Positions 26,345 through 34,699 of a stretch of 42,075 bases of DNA are shown here, piece after piece. Position numbers and translations under genes: made by a program. The notes under the pieces are model-generated. The model was not told the DNA's origin. It made no database searches and saw nothing but the letters and a program-made list of their open reading frames with translations. Numbering within the stretch: position 1 is the stretch's first letter; the number at the start of each line of letters is the position of its first letter. Source of the DNA: Bacteroidota bacterium (lineage in GTDB: Bacteria; Bacteroidota; Bacteroidia; CAILMK01; JAAYUY01); contig JADHTG010000021.1 in the NCBI GenBank assembly GCA_016776505.1, forward strand, positions 1 to 42,075. The letters run 5' to 3'.

Positions 26345-26360
26345 TATTTGGGGAAAGGTC

Positions 26361-27071
26361 TTGCTGTCAAAACGAAACATAGCTCATCACATTGATTTTT
26401 CAGCAGGAGAAGTCATTCTGATTGACAAAGAAAAGGGGATAAGTAGTTTTACCATTATCCGAAATCTCAAACGGATTGTAGAAATAAAAAAAATCGGTCA
26501 TGCAGGAACACTTGATCCCATGGCCACAGGCCTGGTAATTCTTTGTACGGGAAAAATGACGAAGCAAATAGCCTCCTACCAGGCAGCGGAAAAAACCTAC
26601 GAAGGAATTATTACTTTGGGAGGAATTACGCCATCATATGATGCAGAAACCAGTGTAACAAAGATCTTTGATTATTCATCCATTACAAATGCTGATATAG
26701 AAGAAGCACGCGGAAGATTCCTGGGAGAAATTGATCAAATCCCTCCCATTTATTCCGCTTTGAAAGTGGGGGGTGAAAGATTGTATAAAAAGGCATTAAA
26801 GGGCGAAAAAGTGGAATTAAAAGCGCGTAAAGTGAAGGTTTTTGAATTCCTAATTAAGAGTATTAATTTGCCTGAAATAAGTTTTAAGCTAAGATGCAGC
26901 AAAGGGACTTATGTTCGTTCTTTGGCCTATGACTTTGGAAAAGCATTGAATAACGGGGCATATTTATCCGGATTAAGACGTACTTTTATTGGTGATTTCA
27001 GTGTGGATGACGCACTTTCAATCAGGGAATTCGAAAACTTAATTTTAAATGCAGAGGAGGTGATACTATAA
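26361..27071 (+). CDS. truB: tRNA pseudouridine(55) synthase TruB
   Basis: TruB makes pseudouridine 55 in the T arm of tRNAs. The 236 residues match the short TruB form of Bacteroidota. GHAGTLDPMATGL carries the catalytic Asp52. KTYEG, PPIYSALKVGGERLY and SKGTYVRSLAYDFG are also conserved. The start is TTG 26361 (preceded by GGGGAAAGG); no in-frame ATG is close, so the exact start is uncertain by a few residues. Its TAA shares a base with the ribF ATG. Confidence 0.94.
   Translation: MLSKRNIAHHIDFSAGEVILIDKEKGISSFTIIRNLKRIVEIKKIGHAGTLDPMATGLVILCTGKMTKQIASYQAAEKTYEGIITLGGITPSYDAETSVTKIFDYSSITNADIEEARGRFLGEIDQIPPIYSALKVGGERLYKKALKGEKVELKARKVKVFEFLIKSINLPEISFKLRCSKGTYVRSLAYDFGKALNNGAYLSGLRRTFIGDFSVDDALSIREFENLILNAEEVIL
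27055..27064 (+). promoter_or_regulatory. Strong Shine-Dalgarno sequence before ribF
   Basis: AGGAGGTGAT is a perfect 10-nt complement to the conserved bacterial 16S rRNA 3' end and stands 6 nt before the ribF ATG. It lies inside the last codons of truB (Glu-Glu-Val). Most starts in this window lack any such sequence, as expected for the phylum. Confidence 0.55.
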
Positions 27072-28012
27072 TGCGTGTGTTCAGGTCAATAATAGAATAT
27101 AGGGAAGTTAACAAGCCGGTGGTAACCATAGGTACTTTTGATGGTGTACATCTTGGACACAAACAGGTGTTAAATCAATTGAAGTCTGTAGCAAGGCAAT
27201 TGAAAAAAGAAACACTGGTGATCACCTTCTGGCCCCATCCCAGGCAGGTGTTGAGTAAGGAAAATGACCGCCCCCGACTATTAAATACACTGGATATCAA
27301 AATAAAATTATTCAGGGAACTGGGTATTGACAATTTGCTGATCATCCCCTTTGATAAAGAGTTTTCAAGTCAGAAACCAGAACAGTTTATTGAACAATTA
27401 ATTGTTAGTCATATCAAAGCAAGTGCAGTTGTCATCGGATACGATCATCGTTTTGGCAAAAACCGCTCCGGTTCTTTTTTGTTCCTGAAGGAGAAAGCAG
27501 CAGAGTTTAATTACCAGGTTTTTGAAATTTCAGCTTTCCAGGTGGGAGGACTTTCGGTGAGTTCTACCAAGATCAGATCCGCACTGAAGGAAGGAAAAAT
27601 ACAAAAAGCAAACGAGTATCTGGGTTATGCCTATTCCGTTGAGGGCATTGTTGTGAGGGGAATCAAGCTGGGTGCAAAACTGAAATTTCCAACAGCTAAT
27701 ATCCAACTCAGCAATGAAGATATACTCCTTCCAAAAGATGGTGTTTATGTAGTTGAAGTGATATTAAAGGATGGGAGGTATTTTGGGATGTTGAATAATG
27801 GCATCAATCCGAGCATAGAAGGCAAGGGCAGATCAGTGGAAGTATACATTTTTGATTTCGAAGAAGATATTTACAATCAGCATATTCAAATTGCCTTTCA
27901 TAAACGATTGAGGGATGAATTATATTTTAGCAATCTGAATGATTTGAGATCACAAATGCAGCAGGATAAAAAGGATGCATTGAAATTCATTGGTCAAATG
28001 ATGAAATCCTAA
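27071..28012 (+). CDS. ribF: Bifunctional riboflavin kinase / FAD synthetase
   Basis: RibF converts riboflavin to FMN and then FAD. The 313 residues comprise an N-terminal adenylyltransferase domain (about 1-180) and a C-terminal riboflavin kinase domain (about 185-310). The first has the TIGTFDGVHLGH motif at 19-30 and GYDHRFGKNRSG. The second has VVRGIKLGAKLKFPTANI, with the PTAN motif, and DGVYVVEV. ATG 27071 overlaps the truB stop by one base. No FMN riboswitch is possible in front because there is no intergenic space. Confidence 0.96.
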   Translation: MRVFRSIIEYREVNKPVVTIGTFDGVHLGHKQVLNQLKSVARQLKKETLVITFWPHPRQVLSKENDRPRLLNTLDIKIKLFRELGIDNLLIIPFDKEFSSQKPEQFIEQLIVSHIKASAVVIGYDHRFGKNRSGSFLFLKEKAAEFNYQVFEISAFQVGGLSVSSTKIRSALKEGKIQKANEYLGYAYSVEGIVVRGIKLGAKLKFPTANIQLSNEDILLPKDGVYVVEVILKDGRYFGMLNNGINPSIEGKGRSVEVYIFDFEEDIYNQHIQIAFHKRLRDELYFSNLNDLRSQMQQDKKDALKFIGQMMKS

Positions 28013-28013
28013 C

Positions 28014-28382
28014 ATGGCTGAACACAACGAATTAGGAAGGAAAGGAGAAGATCTGGCAGCACATTATCTGCAATCAAAGGGCTATCGGCTGCTCCATCGC
28101 AATTGGGTATATGAGAAAGATGAAATTGACCTGGTATGCTTTCACAAGGACCTCCTTGTATTTATTGAAGTGAAAACAAGGAGTTCGGCACTTTATGGAC
28201 ATCCGGAAGAAGCAGTGAGTGCAAGTAAGCGGGAAAAATTATTAAGAGTGATAGATGCATATTTGAATAAATACCAGATTGACCAGGAAATTCGAATTGA
28301 TATTCTGTCCATTCTCATACAGGACAATAAGGAAAAAATTTACCATATTGAAGATGCTATTGCTCCTGATTTTGAGGATTGA
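28014..28382 (+). CDS. yraN: YraN family (UPF0102) endonuclease-like protein
   Basis: The 122 residues match the YraN/UPF0102 family, a restriction-endonuclease-like fold of uncertain function. GRKGEDLAAHYL is followed by EIDLVC with Asp39 and FIEVKTRSS with Glu52 and Lys54, the D-ExK active-site pattern. It starts 1 bp after ribF and is the last gene of that run. A role in DNA processing or Holliday-junction metabolism has been suggested for relatives; nothing here narrows it down. Confidence 0.92.
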   Translation: MAEHNELGRKGEDLAAHYLQSKGYRLLHRNWVYEKDEIDLVCFHKDLLVFIEVKTRSSALYGHPEEAVSASKREKLLRVIDAYLNKYQIDQEIRIDILSILIQDNKEKIYHIEDAIAPDFED

Positions 28383-28484
28383 ACTGGTTATGTAGTCGGC
28401 AGTCAGCAGTTGGTCAGGGAGTGGATCTTTTTAGGGCACTCCTCACAATTTAAATGGTCCGTTAGAAATAAAGCATTGAAGACT

Positions 28485-28492
28485 TATCTTTG
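28485..28492 (+). promoter_or_regulatory. Candidate -7 element (TATCTTTG) of prfB
   Basis: TATCTTTG matches TAnnTTTG and ends 18 bp before the prfB ATG, giving a short leader of about a dozen bases. The -33 position is not well matched. The gap upstream (28383-28484) also holds a GTCGGCAGTCAGCAG-type tract. Confidence 0.5.
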
Positions 28493-28510
28493 CAATTTAA
28501 ATTAAATTAA

Positions 28511-29588
28511 ATGACGCAGGACGAACTGAAAGATTTGCGTGAGCGCATACTGGCGCTGAGGGGGTATCTTTGACATCGATCTAAAAGAATCAAAGATAAA
28601 CGAACTGGAAAAAATTACTCATGAACCCGATTTCTGGAACAATTCATCTGAAGCTGAAAAAATACTTCGTGAAATTAAAAGCATTAAGCATTGGGTCGAT
28701 CAATGGAAAAATGTCAATTCTGCAGTGGAAGATGTGGAGGTTTTATTTGAATTTTTCCAGGAAGGTGAAGCTGATGAAGATGATTTGAATAAGCAGTTCA
28801 ATGAGGCTTCCAAACTACTCAACGATCTGGAATTCCTGAAAATGCTTTCGAATGAAGAAGATGGATTGAGTGCGGTCATGGAATTGAATTCAGGTGCCGG
28901 TGGAACAGAAAGCCAGGATTGGGTTGCTATGTTGCTGAGGATGTATAGTATGTGGGCTGATAAACACAAGTTCAAAGTATCACAGGTACATGCAGTACAG
29001 GGGGAAGAAGCAGGTCTGAAATCGGTTACCATCGAAATCGAAGGAGAATATGCCTATGGCTATCTAAAGGGGGAGAATGGAGTTCACCGTTTGGTTCGAA
29101 TTTCTCCATTTGACAGTGGTGCGCGAAGGCATACCTCATTTGCATCAGCTTATGTATATCCTTTAGTGGATGAGAGAATCAACATTGAGGTCAATTTAGC
29201 TGAAATTAGCTGGGAAACATTCAGATCCAGTGGTGCTGGGGGGCAAAACGTAAACAAGGTGGAAACAGCAGTGCGCTTGATTCACAAACCCACGAATATT
29301 GTCCTGGAATGCCAGGAAGAAAGATCCCAGCAAAAAAATAAGGATAAAGCCATTAAACTGCTAAAATCAAGATTGTACGAGATTGAAATTCAAAAAAGAA
29401 ACAAAGAGAGGAAAGAAATTGAAGCTTCCAAAATGAAAATTGAATGGGGCGCTCAAATTCGGAATTATGTGATGCATCCCTACAAATTAGTGAAAGATCT
29501 GCGCACAAATTTGGAAACTTCCAATGTCAATGCCGTAATGGACGGCGACTTAGATGATTTTATCAAGGAGTTTTTAATGCAGAGTTAG
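28511..29588 (+). CDS. prfB: Peptide chain release factor 2 with programmed +1 frameshift
   Basis: RF2 releases finished proteins at UAA and UGA. Translation starts at ATG 28511 and reads 20 codons up to CTT, followed by an in-frame TGA at 28571-28573. The site reads AGGGGGTATCTTTGAC, the classical autoregulatory +1 frameshift signal. After the shift the frame resumes with GAC at 28572 and runs to TAG at 29586-29588. The product is about 358 residues, the normal RF2 length. The SPF motif ([14 protein letters not shown]) recognises the stop codon, and the GGQ motif ([18 protein letters not shown]) triggers hydrolysis. Low RF2 lets the ribosome pause at UGA and shift, giving feedback control. 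The last 26 bp overlap the convergent methyltransferase gene. Confidence 0.96.
28559..28574 (+). promoter_or_regulatory. RF2 programmed frameshift site
   Basis: AGGGGGTATCTTTGAC combines a Shine-Dalgarno-like AGGGGG, a spacer, the slippery CTT and the weak stop TGA-C. Peptidyl-tRNA-Leu slips from CTT to TTT and the next codon becomes GAC. The layout is the same as the well-studied E. coli site. Confidence 0.93.
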
Positions 29589-30477
29589 TGATAAAATCTA
29601 CAATTAATTCATATTTAGATTTTGGGCAGATTAAATAGTTCAAGTTCACATTCGAACAACCTAGATAATCACATAGGATTAAACCTCTTTTTTTATCAAT
29701 CTCAAAGAATAGATATTGATCTTGATTAAGAAGGGATTTTATTTTTTTACCGATATCAACATTTTGAATTTCAAGGATTATTATTGCTTCATGTAAATAA
29801 AGGTAGTGTCCATATCCATTTAATACCTCATATTCTGAAGTTTCAACATCTATTTTGATTAAATCGATACTCATTATGTCAGTTTCTTCGATGTAATTTA
29901 GAAGTTGATTTACTTGAACAATTATATGAGATTGATTCTTTGGTCTCCAATCTTTGTTAAGACTGCCAGCTGTAGTATTATTTGTAAGAAATGTTCCAAT
30001 ACCATAATTATAAAATTTGGCTTCACCTTTGTAATTCGAAAGTGCTGTATTTTCAATTTGAATATCGAAATTATTTATCTCAATATTTTTCTGCAGAACT
30101 TCATAAATATTTGGTTGAGGTTCAAATGCAATAATTTTGGAATGTGGATTGTAAACTTTAGCAAGCAATGAATATATTCCTGTATTTGCACCAATATCCA
30201 ATATTGTATCTGATTGTTTACAAAGTGATATCCATATTTTTCGTGACATGTATTCCCAAGAATTATTTTCTAATCCAGTCCAGAAGAGACGTGTTTCAAG
30301 TGAAAAAGCATTGTTGTATAAAAGGAAACTTTTCAATTCTTTAGTATTTACCAGAAATTCTCCCTTGAATCTAAGATGATTATGAAGCCATTCTGGTGGA
30401 GTATAAACATTTTTTATCTGCTTTAAAAAAGATAATCTAAAAAGAGAATAAAAGATGGATTTGAGTATTCTTTTCAC
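29563..30477 (-). CDS. FkbM family SAM-dependent methyltransferase
   Basis: The 304 residues have a Rossmann-type SAM-binding motif [10 protein letters not shown] starting at Asp94. [15 protein letters not shown] follows as motif II, and [18 protein letters not shown] is the FkbM hallmark. Relatives O-methylate sugars or polyketides, so a surface glycan is a likely target, but no glycan genes stand nearby. The start is GTG 30477 (KRILKSIF), with no close ATG. The gene is visibly more AT-rich than its neighbours, lies between AT-rich spacers, and runs 26 bp into the 3' end of prfB. It may be a late arrival. Confidence 0.88.
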   Translation of the reverse strand: MKRILKSIFYSLFRLSFLKQIKNVYTPPEWLHNHLRFKGEFLVNTKELKSFLLYNNAFSLETRLFWTGLENNSWEYMSRKIWISLCKQSDTILDIGANTGIYSLLAKVYNPHSKIIAFEPQPNIYEVLQKNIEINNFDIQIENTALSNYKGEAKFYNYGIGTFLTNNTTAGSLNKDWRPKNQSHIIVQVNQLLNYIEETDIMSIDLIKIDVETSEYEVLNGYGHYLYLHEAIIILEIQNVDIGKKIKSLLNQDQYLFFEIDKKRGLILCDYLGCSNVNLNYLICPKSKYELIVDFITNSALKTP

Positions 30478-30721
30478 TCGTTAATATATAAAATTAAGTA
30501 GGAAATTCTATAATTTGAAATTCAAAATTAAATCAATGATGATAATTATACTTATATAGAGAATTTATGATTATTGTCTAAACTAGACTTAGCTGATGAA
30601 TTATAAACTCAAATTGTTTTAAGTAATCAAGCTTAAAAGAAAAAATAAATATTAATAATAAAATTATTGTAATCGTTAAATTAGGTTAATAAAGCAATAC
30701 GAATGTATGTTGAATTAATTC
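30478..30721. other. AT-rich spacer without a gene
   Basis: These 244 bp are almost entirely A and T and hold no reading frame of note. A minus-strand TAATTTTG at 30530-30523 is a possible -7 element for the methyltransferase, 46 bp before its GTG, but such matches are expected by chance in DNA of this composition. Confidence 0.5.
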
Positions 30722-31408
30722 TTAGTTTTTAAATATTTTCCGGTTAATGAGTTGGTCGGATGTGCCCACGGAAATAATATAAAATCCTTTGGGAAGTTGG
30801 CTAATATCCAAATATTCAGCTACATAAGAACTTTCAAAGACAGTTTTACCACCTATATCAATGATTCTGAGAGATTTGAATTCTGAAATATTGGCAGAAT
30901 TAAAATATAACTCAGCTCTGACAGGATTGGGATACATTTCATCATATTCCCTGAAAGGACTCTTATCATTTATACCAATCGCATAGCTGTAGTGGATATT
31001 AAAAGTCAAAACAGCCTGGTCCAGGCTATCCTTATTATTAATTACACGATATTTTATCGTCAATCCTCCATCGAATTGATAGGACCAGACATGGAAGCGG
31101 ATAAATGCAGTTGTATCATTTATTCCGTATTCTCCCACAAAATTACTGGAATCGGGGAGGGAGATCCAACAATCTCCATTAAAACAGGCATGTACAAGCC
31201 ACCTGTTGTCAACAGAGTCTGAAATTTTTTCCCATCTGTAATCATCTACTATATAATTTCCTGTATGAAATAAAACTTCAGTTTCAAAATACAAATAATC
31301 CAAATGAGTGTTCAGATTAAGTACATTTCCATTTGGAAAAGACAGCTGTGCCTTTGCTCCAAATCCTATTGAAGTCAATAGTACTAAAATAATTATGAGT
31401 ATCCTCAT
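30722..31408 (-). CDS. Secreted protein with T9SS type A sorting domain
   Basis: The 228 residues begin with a signal peptide (MRILIIILVLLTSIGFGAKAQ). The middle (about 22-145) is a beta-rich domain I do not recognise. The last 75 or so residues are a T9SS type A sorting domain: MYPNPVRAELYFN, LRIIDIGGKTVFES, LDISQLPKGFYII and a Lys-Phe-rich end (NRKIFKN). It is probably secreted and anchored to the surface. A minus-strand TAAATTTG at 31452-31445 may be its -7 element, 37 bp before the ATG. Function unknown. Confidence 0.85.
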   Translation of the reverse strand: MRILIIILVLLTSIGFGAKAQLSFPNGNVLNLNTHLDYLYFETEVLFHTGNYIVDDYRWEKISDSVDNRWLVHACFNGDCWISLPDSSNFVGEYGINDTTAFIRFHVWSYQFDGGLTIKYRVINNKDSLDQAVLTFNIHYSYAIGINDKSPFREYDEMYPNPVRAELYFNSANISEFKSLRIIDIGGKTVFESSYVAEYLDISQLPKGFYIISVGTSDQLINRKIFKN

Positions 31409-31444
31409 ATGAGGTAATTAAATACTGTTTTGATTAAATTAAGT

Positions 31445-31452
31445 CAAATTTA
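31445..31452 (-). promoter_or_regulatory. Candidate -7 element for the 228-residue T9SS cargo gene
   Basis: Read on the minus strand this is TAAATTTG, matching TAnnTTTG, 37 bp upstream of the ATG at 31408. It is set in AT-rich DNA with no clear -33 box. Confidence 0.35.
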
Positions 31453-31545
31453 AAGCAAAAAAATAAAACACTGCTTAAGATCTGCAGTCTTTAAACAATT
31501 AATGATCGGGAATACAAATAATTATTTCGAAATCATTCTCAATCT

Positions 31546-33624
31546 TCATTGTTTGATGGTTTTAAACATCCCGAGCAGGGAATCATTTTGGTATAATTTA
31601 AGGATGTAAATCCCGCTGCCTAAGCTACTTAAATCAACAGAACTGGCAGAAAAATCAAGCTTTTTTTGCATGATTAATTGTCCTGAATGATCATAAATAC
31701 AAAGGGATATCTTGCGATCTGGAGCTGGTTTATTCACATGTATATTTAACATATCCAGAGTTGGATTAGGCCAGATCTTCACTGTAGCAGTTTGGTTTGA
31801 TTCTTCAAGCCCATTGCAAAGGATGAAATGAAATTGGATCGTATCACTTCCTGAGCATCCATTGGAGTCAACTACAGTTAAAAAAACACGGACAGTTCCA
31901 GTATCACCAGGTTTTAGGAGACTGTAAACCGGGCCATGGTTTCCATCATGCCAGTTATAAACCGGATAATCCTTTGGTCCATTGAGTTGATAAGAAGAAA
32001 AATTTTCAAAACAAAAAATACTATCCTTTCCTAAATCGAATTCAGGAGTAGCAAAAAACTCTGTTTGAATACTATCACTAAACCAGCACCCATTTTTATT
32101 TATCCTCACAATGTGGGTGTCTTTTTGATACATATTCTGGAAAGCATGTAGAGTATAATATCTGTCTGTGGATAGATCTTCCCACAAATACCCATCATAC
32201 TTACCCGCATCCAGCAGGATAGAATCTGAAGTGCAGGCCGACAGGTCCGGGCCAATGTAATAGTGGAAAGGGCTGTACTCATCTGCTCCTATATCCGGGG
32301 GATTGTTTCTTAACTCTCCATCGATATCCGTATTCAGGGACAAAATGTAAATTCCCTTATTATTAATCGTATCGCTGAAGGTATGCAAATTGCTGTCATT
32401 ACAAAATTCGGGATTTACTGAAAGAGAACCACTTCCCTGCTGGCTTGCTGTTTTCCAGGCTGATAAATCAGAGATCAGATTCCCATCCAGATTCGCTATA
32501 TACATGCCCGTGTTATAGAGATTGTTATGATCATTCACCAGGCTTTGTGCTCCGGAGAGCAGAAGTGAATAGCCATCTGCTGAATTCACCAAATTATTGT
32601 TTCTCAATGTGCTATGCGTTCCAAAAATAGAGGATATACCAGCACTTCCGGTAGAATACCCGGTGATATGAATGCTGTTGTGATAGATGTTGGTGTAATC
32701 ATTGGAAGTAAGATGGATCCCAACACACCAATCCCGTGTATTTTGATATATAAAATTGTTGGCAATCAATACCTCATCCCCCAGGCTTCCACTTGATTTA
32801 AAGAAGCGTATTCCAAAGCTATTCATACCCATGTCGCTCATGTAAATCTTATTGGAACGCACATTGGTTGAGCCTAAGCAGTTTTCAAAATTGAATCCGA
32901 GGAAACCACTCGAATTGGAATTATTGATGATAGTGTTTCCCAACACCAGGGCCTCTTCATGATTTTTCAAATAAGTGGCAGCAATGGATTGATTCAGAAA
33001 CACATTGTTCTCGATAAATGTATTAATATCAGGTGATTGTCCTCCCTGGCATAAATTGATGCCATGAGATCCATTCACAAACAAATTGTTTCTAAACAGT
33101 ATATACTGGTTAAATGCACCATCAAGACAGGGAGATAAAACCAGTTCGTTTCCTCCTTTTTGTCCAATAAACTGACAATTTAATATTTGAATATTCAGGC
33201 AATTTCTTCCCAGTTCCAGGAGCCGGCCAATTAGCGTGTCGGTTCCAAAACTTAGATTTCTAAATACAATATGGCGTGTATTTTCAAGCCCTAAAGTATA
33301 TGCAATTGTATCAATAGTTGGTTTGAAGGTGATTAAAACACTTGAGCTGTCGCCATTGGCTGCTTCAAAAAAAACCGGACTGTGAACTTCTGTTCCAAGT
33401 ATATAAGGCAAATAAATCTGTTCCTCATAGGTGCCTGGTGAAATCTTGAAATAAACGGCACTGGTTATTCCATAATTAATGAGCGAGTTAACTGCTGCTG
33501 TTATGTTTGGATAATCTTCAGTCCCTCCTTTTCCAATGGTGTAGGTGCCATGCAGCTGACCGTAGGATTTAGTCATGATTACAAGCAACAGACAGATGGA
33601 TGTCAATATATATTTGATTTTCAT
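31546..33624 (-). CDS. T9SS-secreted right-handed beta-helix protein (type A sorting domain)
   Basis: The 692 residues start with a signal peptide (ends SYGQ, residue 23). Residues about 26-450 form a parallel beta-helix. It opens YTIGKGGTEDYPNITAAVNSL, the pectate-lyase-like start, and then repeats short turns such as NCQFIG, NNLFVNGSHGI, NNVFLNQ and NTIINN. It ends PPDIGADEYSP. Two Ig-like segments follow (about 455-610), the second opening FDLGKDSIFC, as in the 943-residue protein of this window. The final 80 or so residues are a type A sorting domain: VKIWPNPTLDMLNI, LCIYDHSGQLI and LSSLGSGIYILKLY. Beta-helices of this kind bind or cleave polysaccharides; no catalytic residues can be assigned. 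Confidence 0.87.
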   Translation of the reverse strand: MKIKYILTSICLLLVIMTKSYGQLHGTYTIGKGGTEDYPNITAAVNSLINYGITSAVYFKISPGTYEEQIYLPYILGTEVHSPVFFEAANGDSSSVLITFKPTIDTIAYTLGLENTRHIVFRNLSFGTDTLIGRLLELGRNCLNIQILNCQFIGQKGGNELVLSPCLDGAFNQYILFRNNLFVNGSHGINLCQGGQSPDINTFIENNVFLNQSIAATYLKNHEEALVLGNTIINNSNSSGFLGFNFENCLGSTNVRSNKIYMSDMGMNSFGIRFFKSSGSLGDEVLIANNFIYQNTRDWCVGIHLTSNDYTNIYHNSIHITGYSTGSAGISSIFGTHSTLRNNNLVNSADGYSLLLSGAQSLVNDHNNLYNTGMYIANLDGNLISDLSAWKTASQQGSGSLSVNPEFCNDSNLHTFSDTINNKGIYILSLNTDIDGELRNNPPDIGADEYSPFHYYIGPDLSACTSDSILLDAGKYDGYLWEDLSTDRYYTLHAFQNMYQKDTHIVRINKNGCWFSDSIQTEFFATPEFDLGKDSIFCFENFSSYQLNGPKDYPVYNWHDGNHGPVYSLLKPGDTGTVRVFLTVVDSNGCSGSDTIQFHFILCNGLEESNQTATVKIWPNPTLDMLNIHVNKPAPDRKISLCIYDHSGQLIMQKKLDFSASSVDLSSLGSGIYILKLYQNDSLLGMFKTIKQ

Positions 33625-33646
33625 TTTAATTAATATTTGCTGGACA

Positions 33647-33654
33647 CAAAAATA
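33647..33654 (-). promoter_or_regulatory. Candidate -7 element (TATTTTTG) for the beta-helix gene
   Basis: On the minus strand TATTTTTG matches TAnnTTTG and lies 22 bp before the ATG at 33624, giving a short leader of about 16 nt. No -33 box is evident. Confidence 0.4.
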
Positions 33655-33896
33655 GCTATTATGAGTCTATTAAGTTCAGCCAACTCGCTCAATTGTTGAA
33701 ATTCCAGCATGTATGATAAGCTGCAGCCTTCATTTTGCAGGTAATTACTGATGCTCATATTAGATTAGGTTGAAACAATTTGCTGTCATAGAAGGAATTA
33801 ATAAATAATGCAATAAATCAATCAATGGGTATTAATTTGCATTTGCAAAAAATGGAATACCAGGCCTAAGAGCACTGACTTATTCAATTAAAGGAA
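33655..33896. other. Divergent intergenic region
   Basis: This gap lies between the leftward beta-helix gene and the rightward DUF1684 gene. It contains a 6-bp inverted repeat TTTGCA-TT-TGCAAA at 33836-33849, about 48 bp before the DUF1684 start, which could be an operator. No reading frame or RNA gene was seen. Confidence 0.4.
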
Positions 33897-34493
33897 ATGA
33901 AAGCAATATCAATCGTTATGTTCGTTTTACTGGCACTCAACTGCCAGTCGCAGCTAAATTACACAGACGAAATACAGAAAAAAAGAGATTCCATTAATAA
34001 AGTATTTTCTGATCCTCAAACATCCATTCTGAAAGAAGAAGATCTGAAGCATTTTGAGGAATTGGATTTTTATCCTCCCAAAGAGAAATACAGGATTGAA
34101 GCCGTTTTTAAAAAGATCCGGAATGGGAAAGAATTTGAAATGAAAACGACTACTTCCCGTTTAGCTCTTTATGATCCTTATGGCAAATTAGTTTTCAAAC
34201 TACATGGGAAAAAATATAAACTCACCCTCTTTAAAAATGTAAATGCAAAACCAGAATATGCAGATTATTTATTCTGTCCTTTTACTGATTTAAGCAATAA
34301 TGATGTCACCTACGGAGGAGGAAGATACCTGGATATGATGATATCCGAATTGGATGAGCCCATAATCGATTTCAATTTATGTTACAATCCCTATTGTGCA
34401 TATAATGATAATTATTCCTGTCCGATCCCGCCAAAAGAAAACTTTCTGAATGTCCGTATTGAAGCTGGAGTAAAGAGATTCAAGGAACATTAA
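33897..34493 (+). CDS. DUF1684 secreted protein
   Basis: The 198 residues match the DUF1684 family. The C-terminal half has YADYLFCPFTDLSNNDVTYGGGRYLD, followed by IIDFNLCYNPYCAYN and YSCPIPPKENFL, a very conserved block with paired Cys residues. A leader (MKAISIVMFVLLALNCQSQ) can be read as a signal peptide; LALNC may be a lipobox. DUF1684 proteins have no agreed function. It stands alone, with spacers on both sides. Confidence 0.9.
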   Translation: MKAISIVMFVLLALNCQSQLNYTDEIQKKRDSINKVFSDPQTSILKEEDLKHFEELDFYPPKEKYRIEAVFKKIRNGKEFEMKTTTSRLALYDPYGKLVFKLHGKKYKLTLFKNVNAKPEYADYLFCPFTDLSNNDVTYGGGRYLDMMISELDEPIIDFNLCYNPYCAYNDNYSCPIPPKENFLNVRIEAGVKRFKEH

Positions 34494-34615
34494 TGCTATT
34501 AATGCTTTCAGATATCGAACCCAAAATCCTGGAATATGGATTGAAATTCAAGTTGATTTCCTTCTATTAGCAAGATGAGATTCCGGACTTTTCATTCCTC
34601 TTTTTGATAGAATAA

Positions 34616-34646
34616 TTTGGCAGGTAATAAAATTGTTATAAATTTG
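34616..34646 (+). promoter_or_regulatory. Full Bacteroidota-type promoter of the tetR operon
   Basis: TTTG at 34616-34619 and TAAATTTG at 34639-34646 are spaced by 19 bp, which fits the -33/-7 consensus of the phylum. This is the best two-part promoter in the window. Transcription should begin near 34652, leaving a leader of about 48 nt before ATG 34700. Confidence 0.65.
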
Positions 34647-34651
34647 ATCAA

Positions 34652-34664
34652 ATAGTTAAACTAT
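34652..34664 (+). promoter_or_regulatory. Candidate TetR operator (13-bp palindrome)
   Basis: ATAGTT-A-AACTAT is a perfect palindrome with 6-bp arms around one central base. It lies directly at the predicted transcription start of the tetR-led operon, where a bound repressor would block RNA polymerase. Autoregulation is inferred from position and symmetry only. Confidence 0.5.
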
Positions 34665-34699
34665 AAAATTAAACCATAAAGTTAATCTAATTGGTTAAA

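Larger units (their letters stand above)
34494..34699. other. Regulatory region before the tetR export operon
   Basis: This 206-bp region carries the promoter and palindrome annotated separately. A near-perfect 13-bp tandem repeat (GTTAAACTATAAA at 34655-34667, ATTAAACCATAAA at 34668-34680, 11 of 13 equal) overlaps the palindrome. Confidence 0.5.

Noticed and set aside
27060..27071. FMN riboswitch before ribF
   Set aside because: ribF overlaps truB by one base and no RFN-type folding element is seen.
28571..28573. In-frame TGA early in prfB, which could suggest a broken gene or a start at 28725
   Set aside because: The surrounding AGGGGGTATCTTTGAC is the known RF2 programmed frameshift signal. 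The frame after +1 shift runs straight into the RF2 body and restores normal length.
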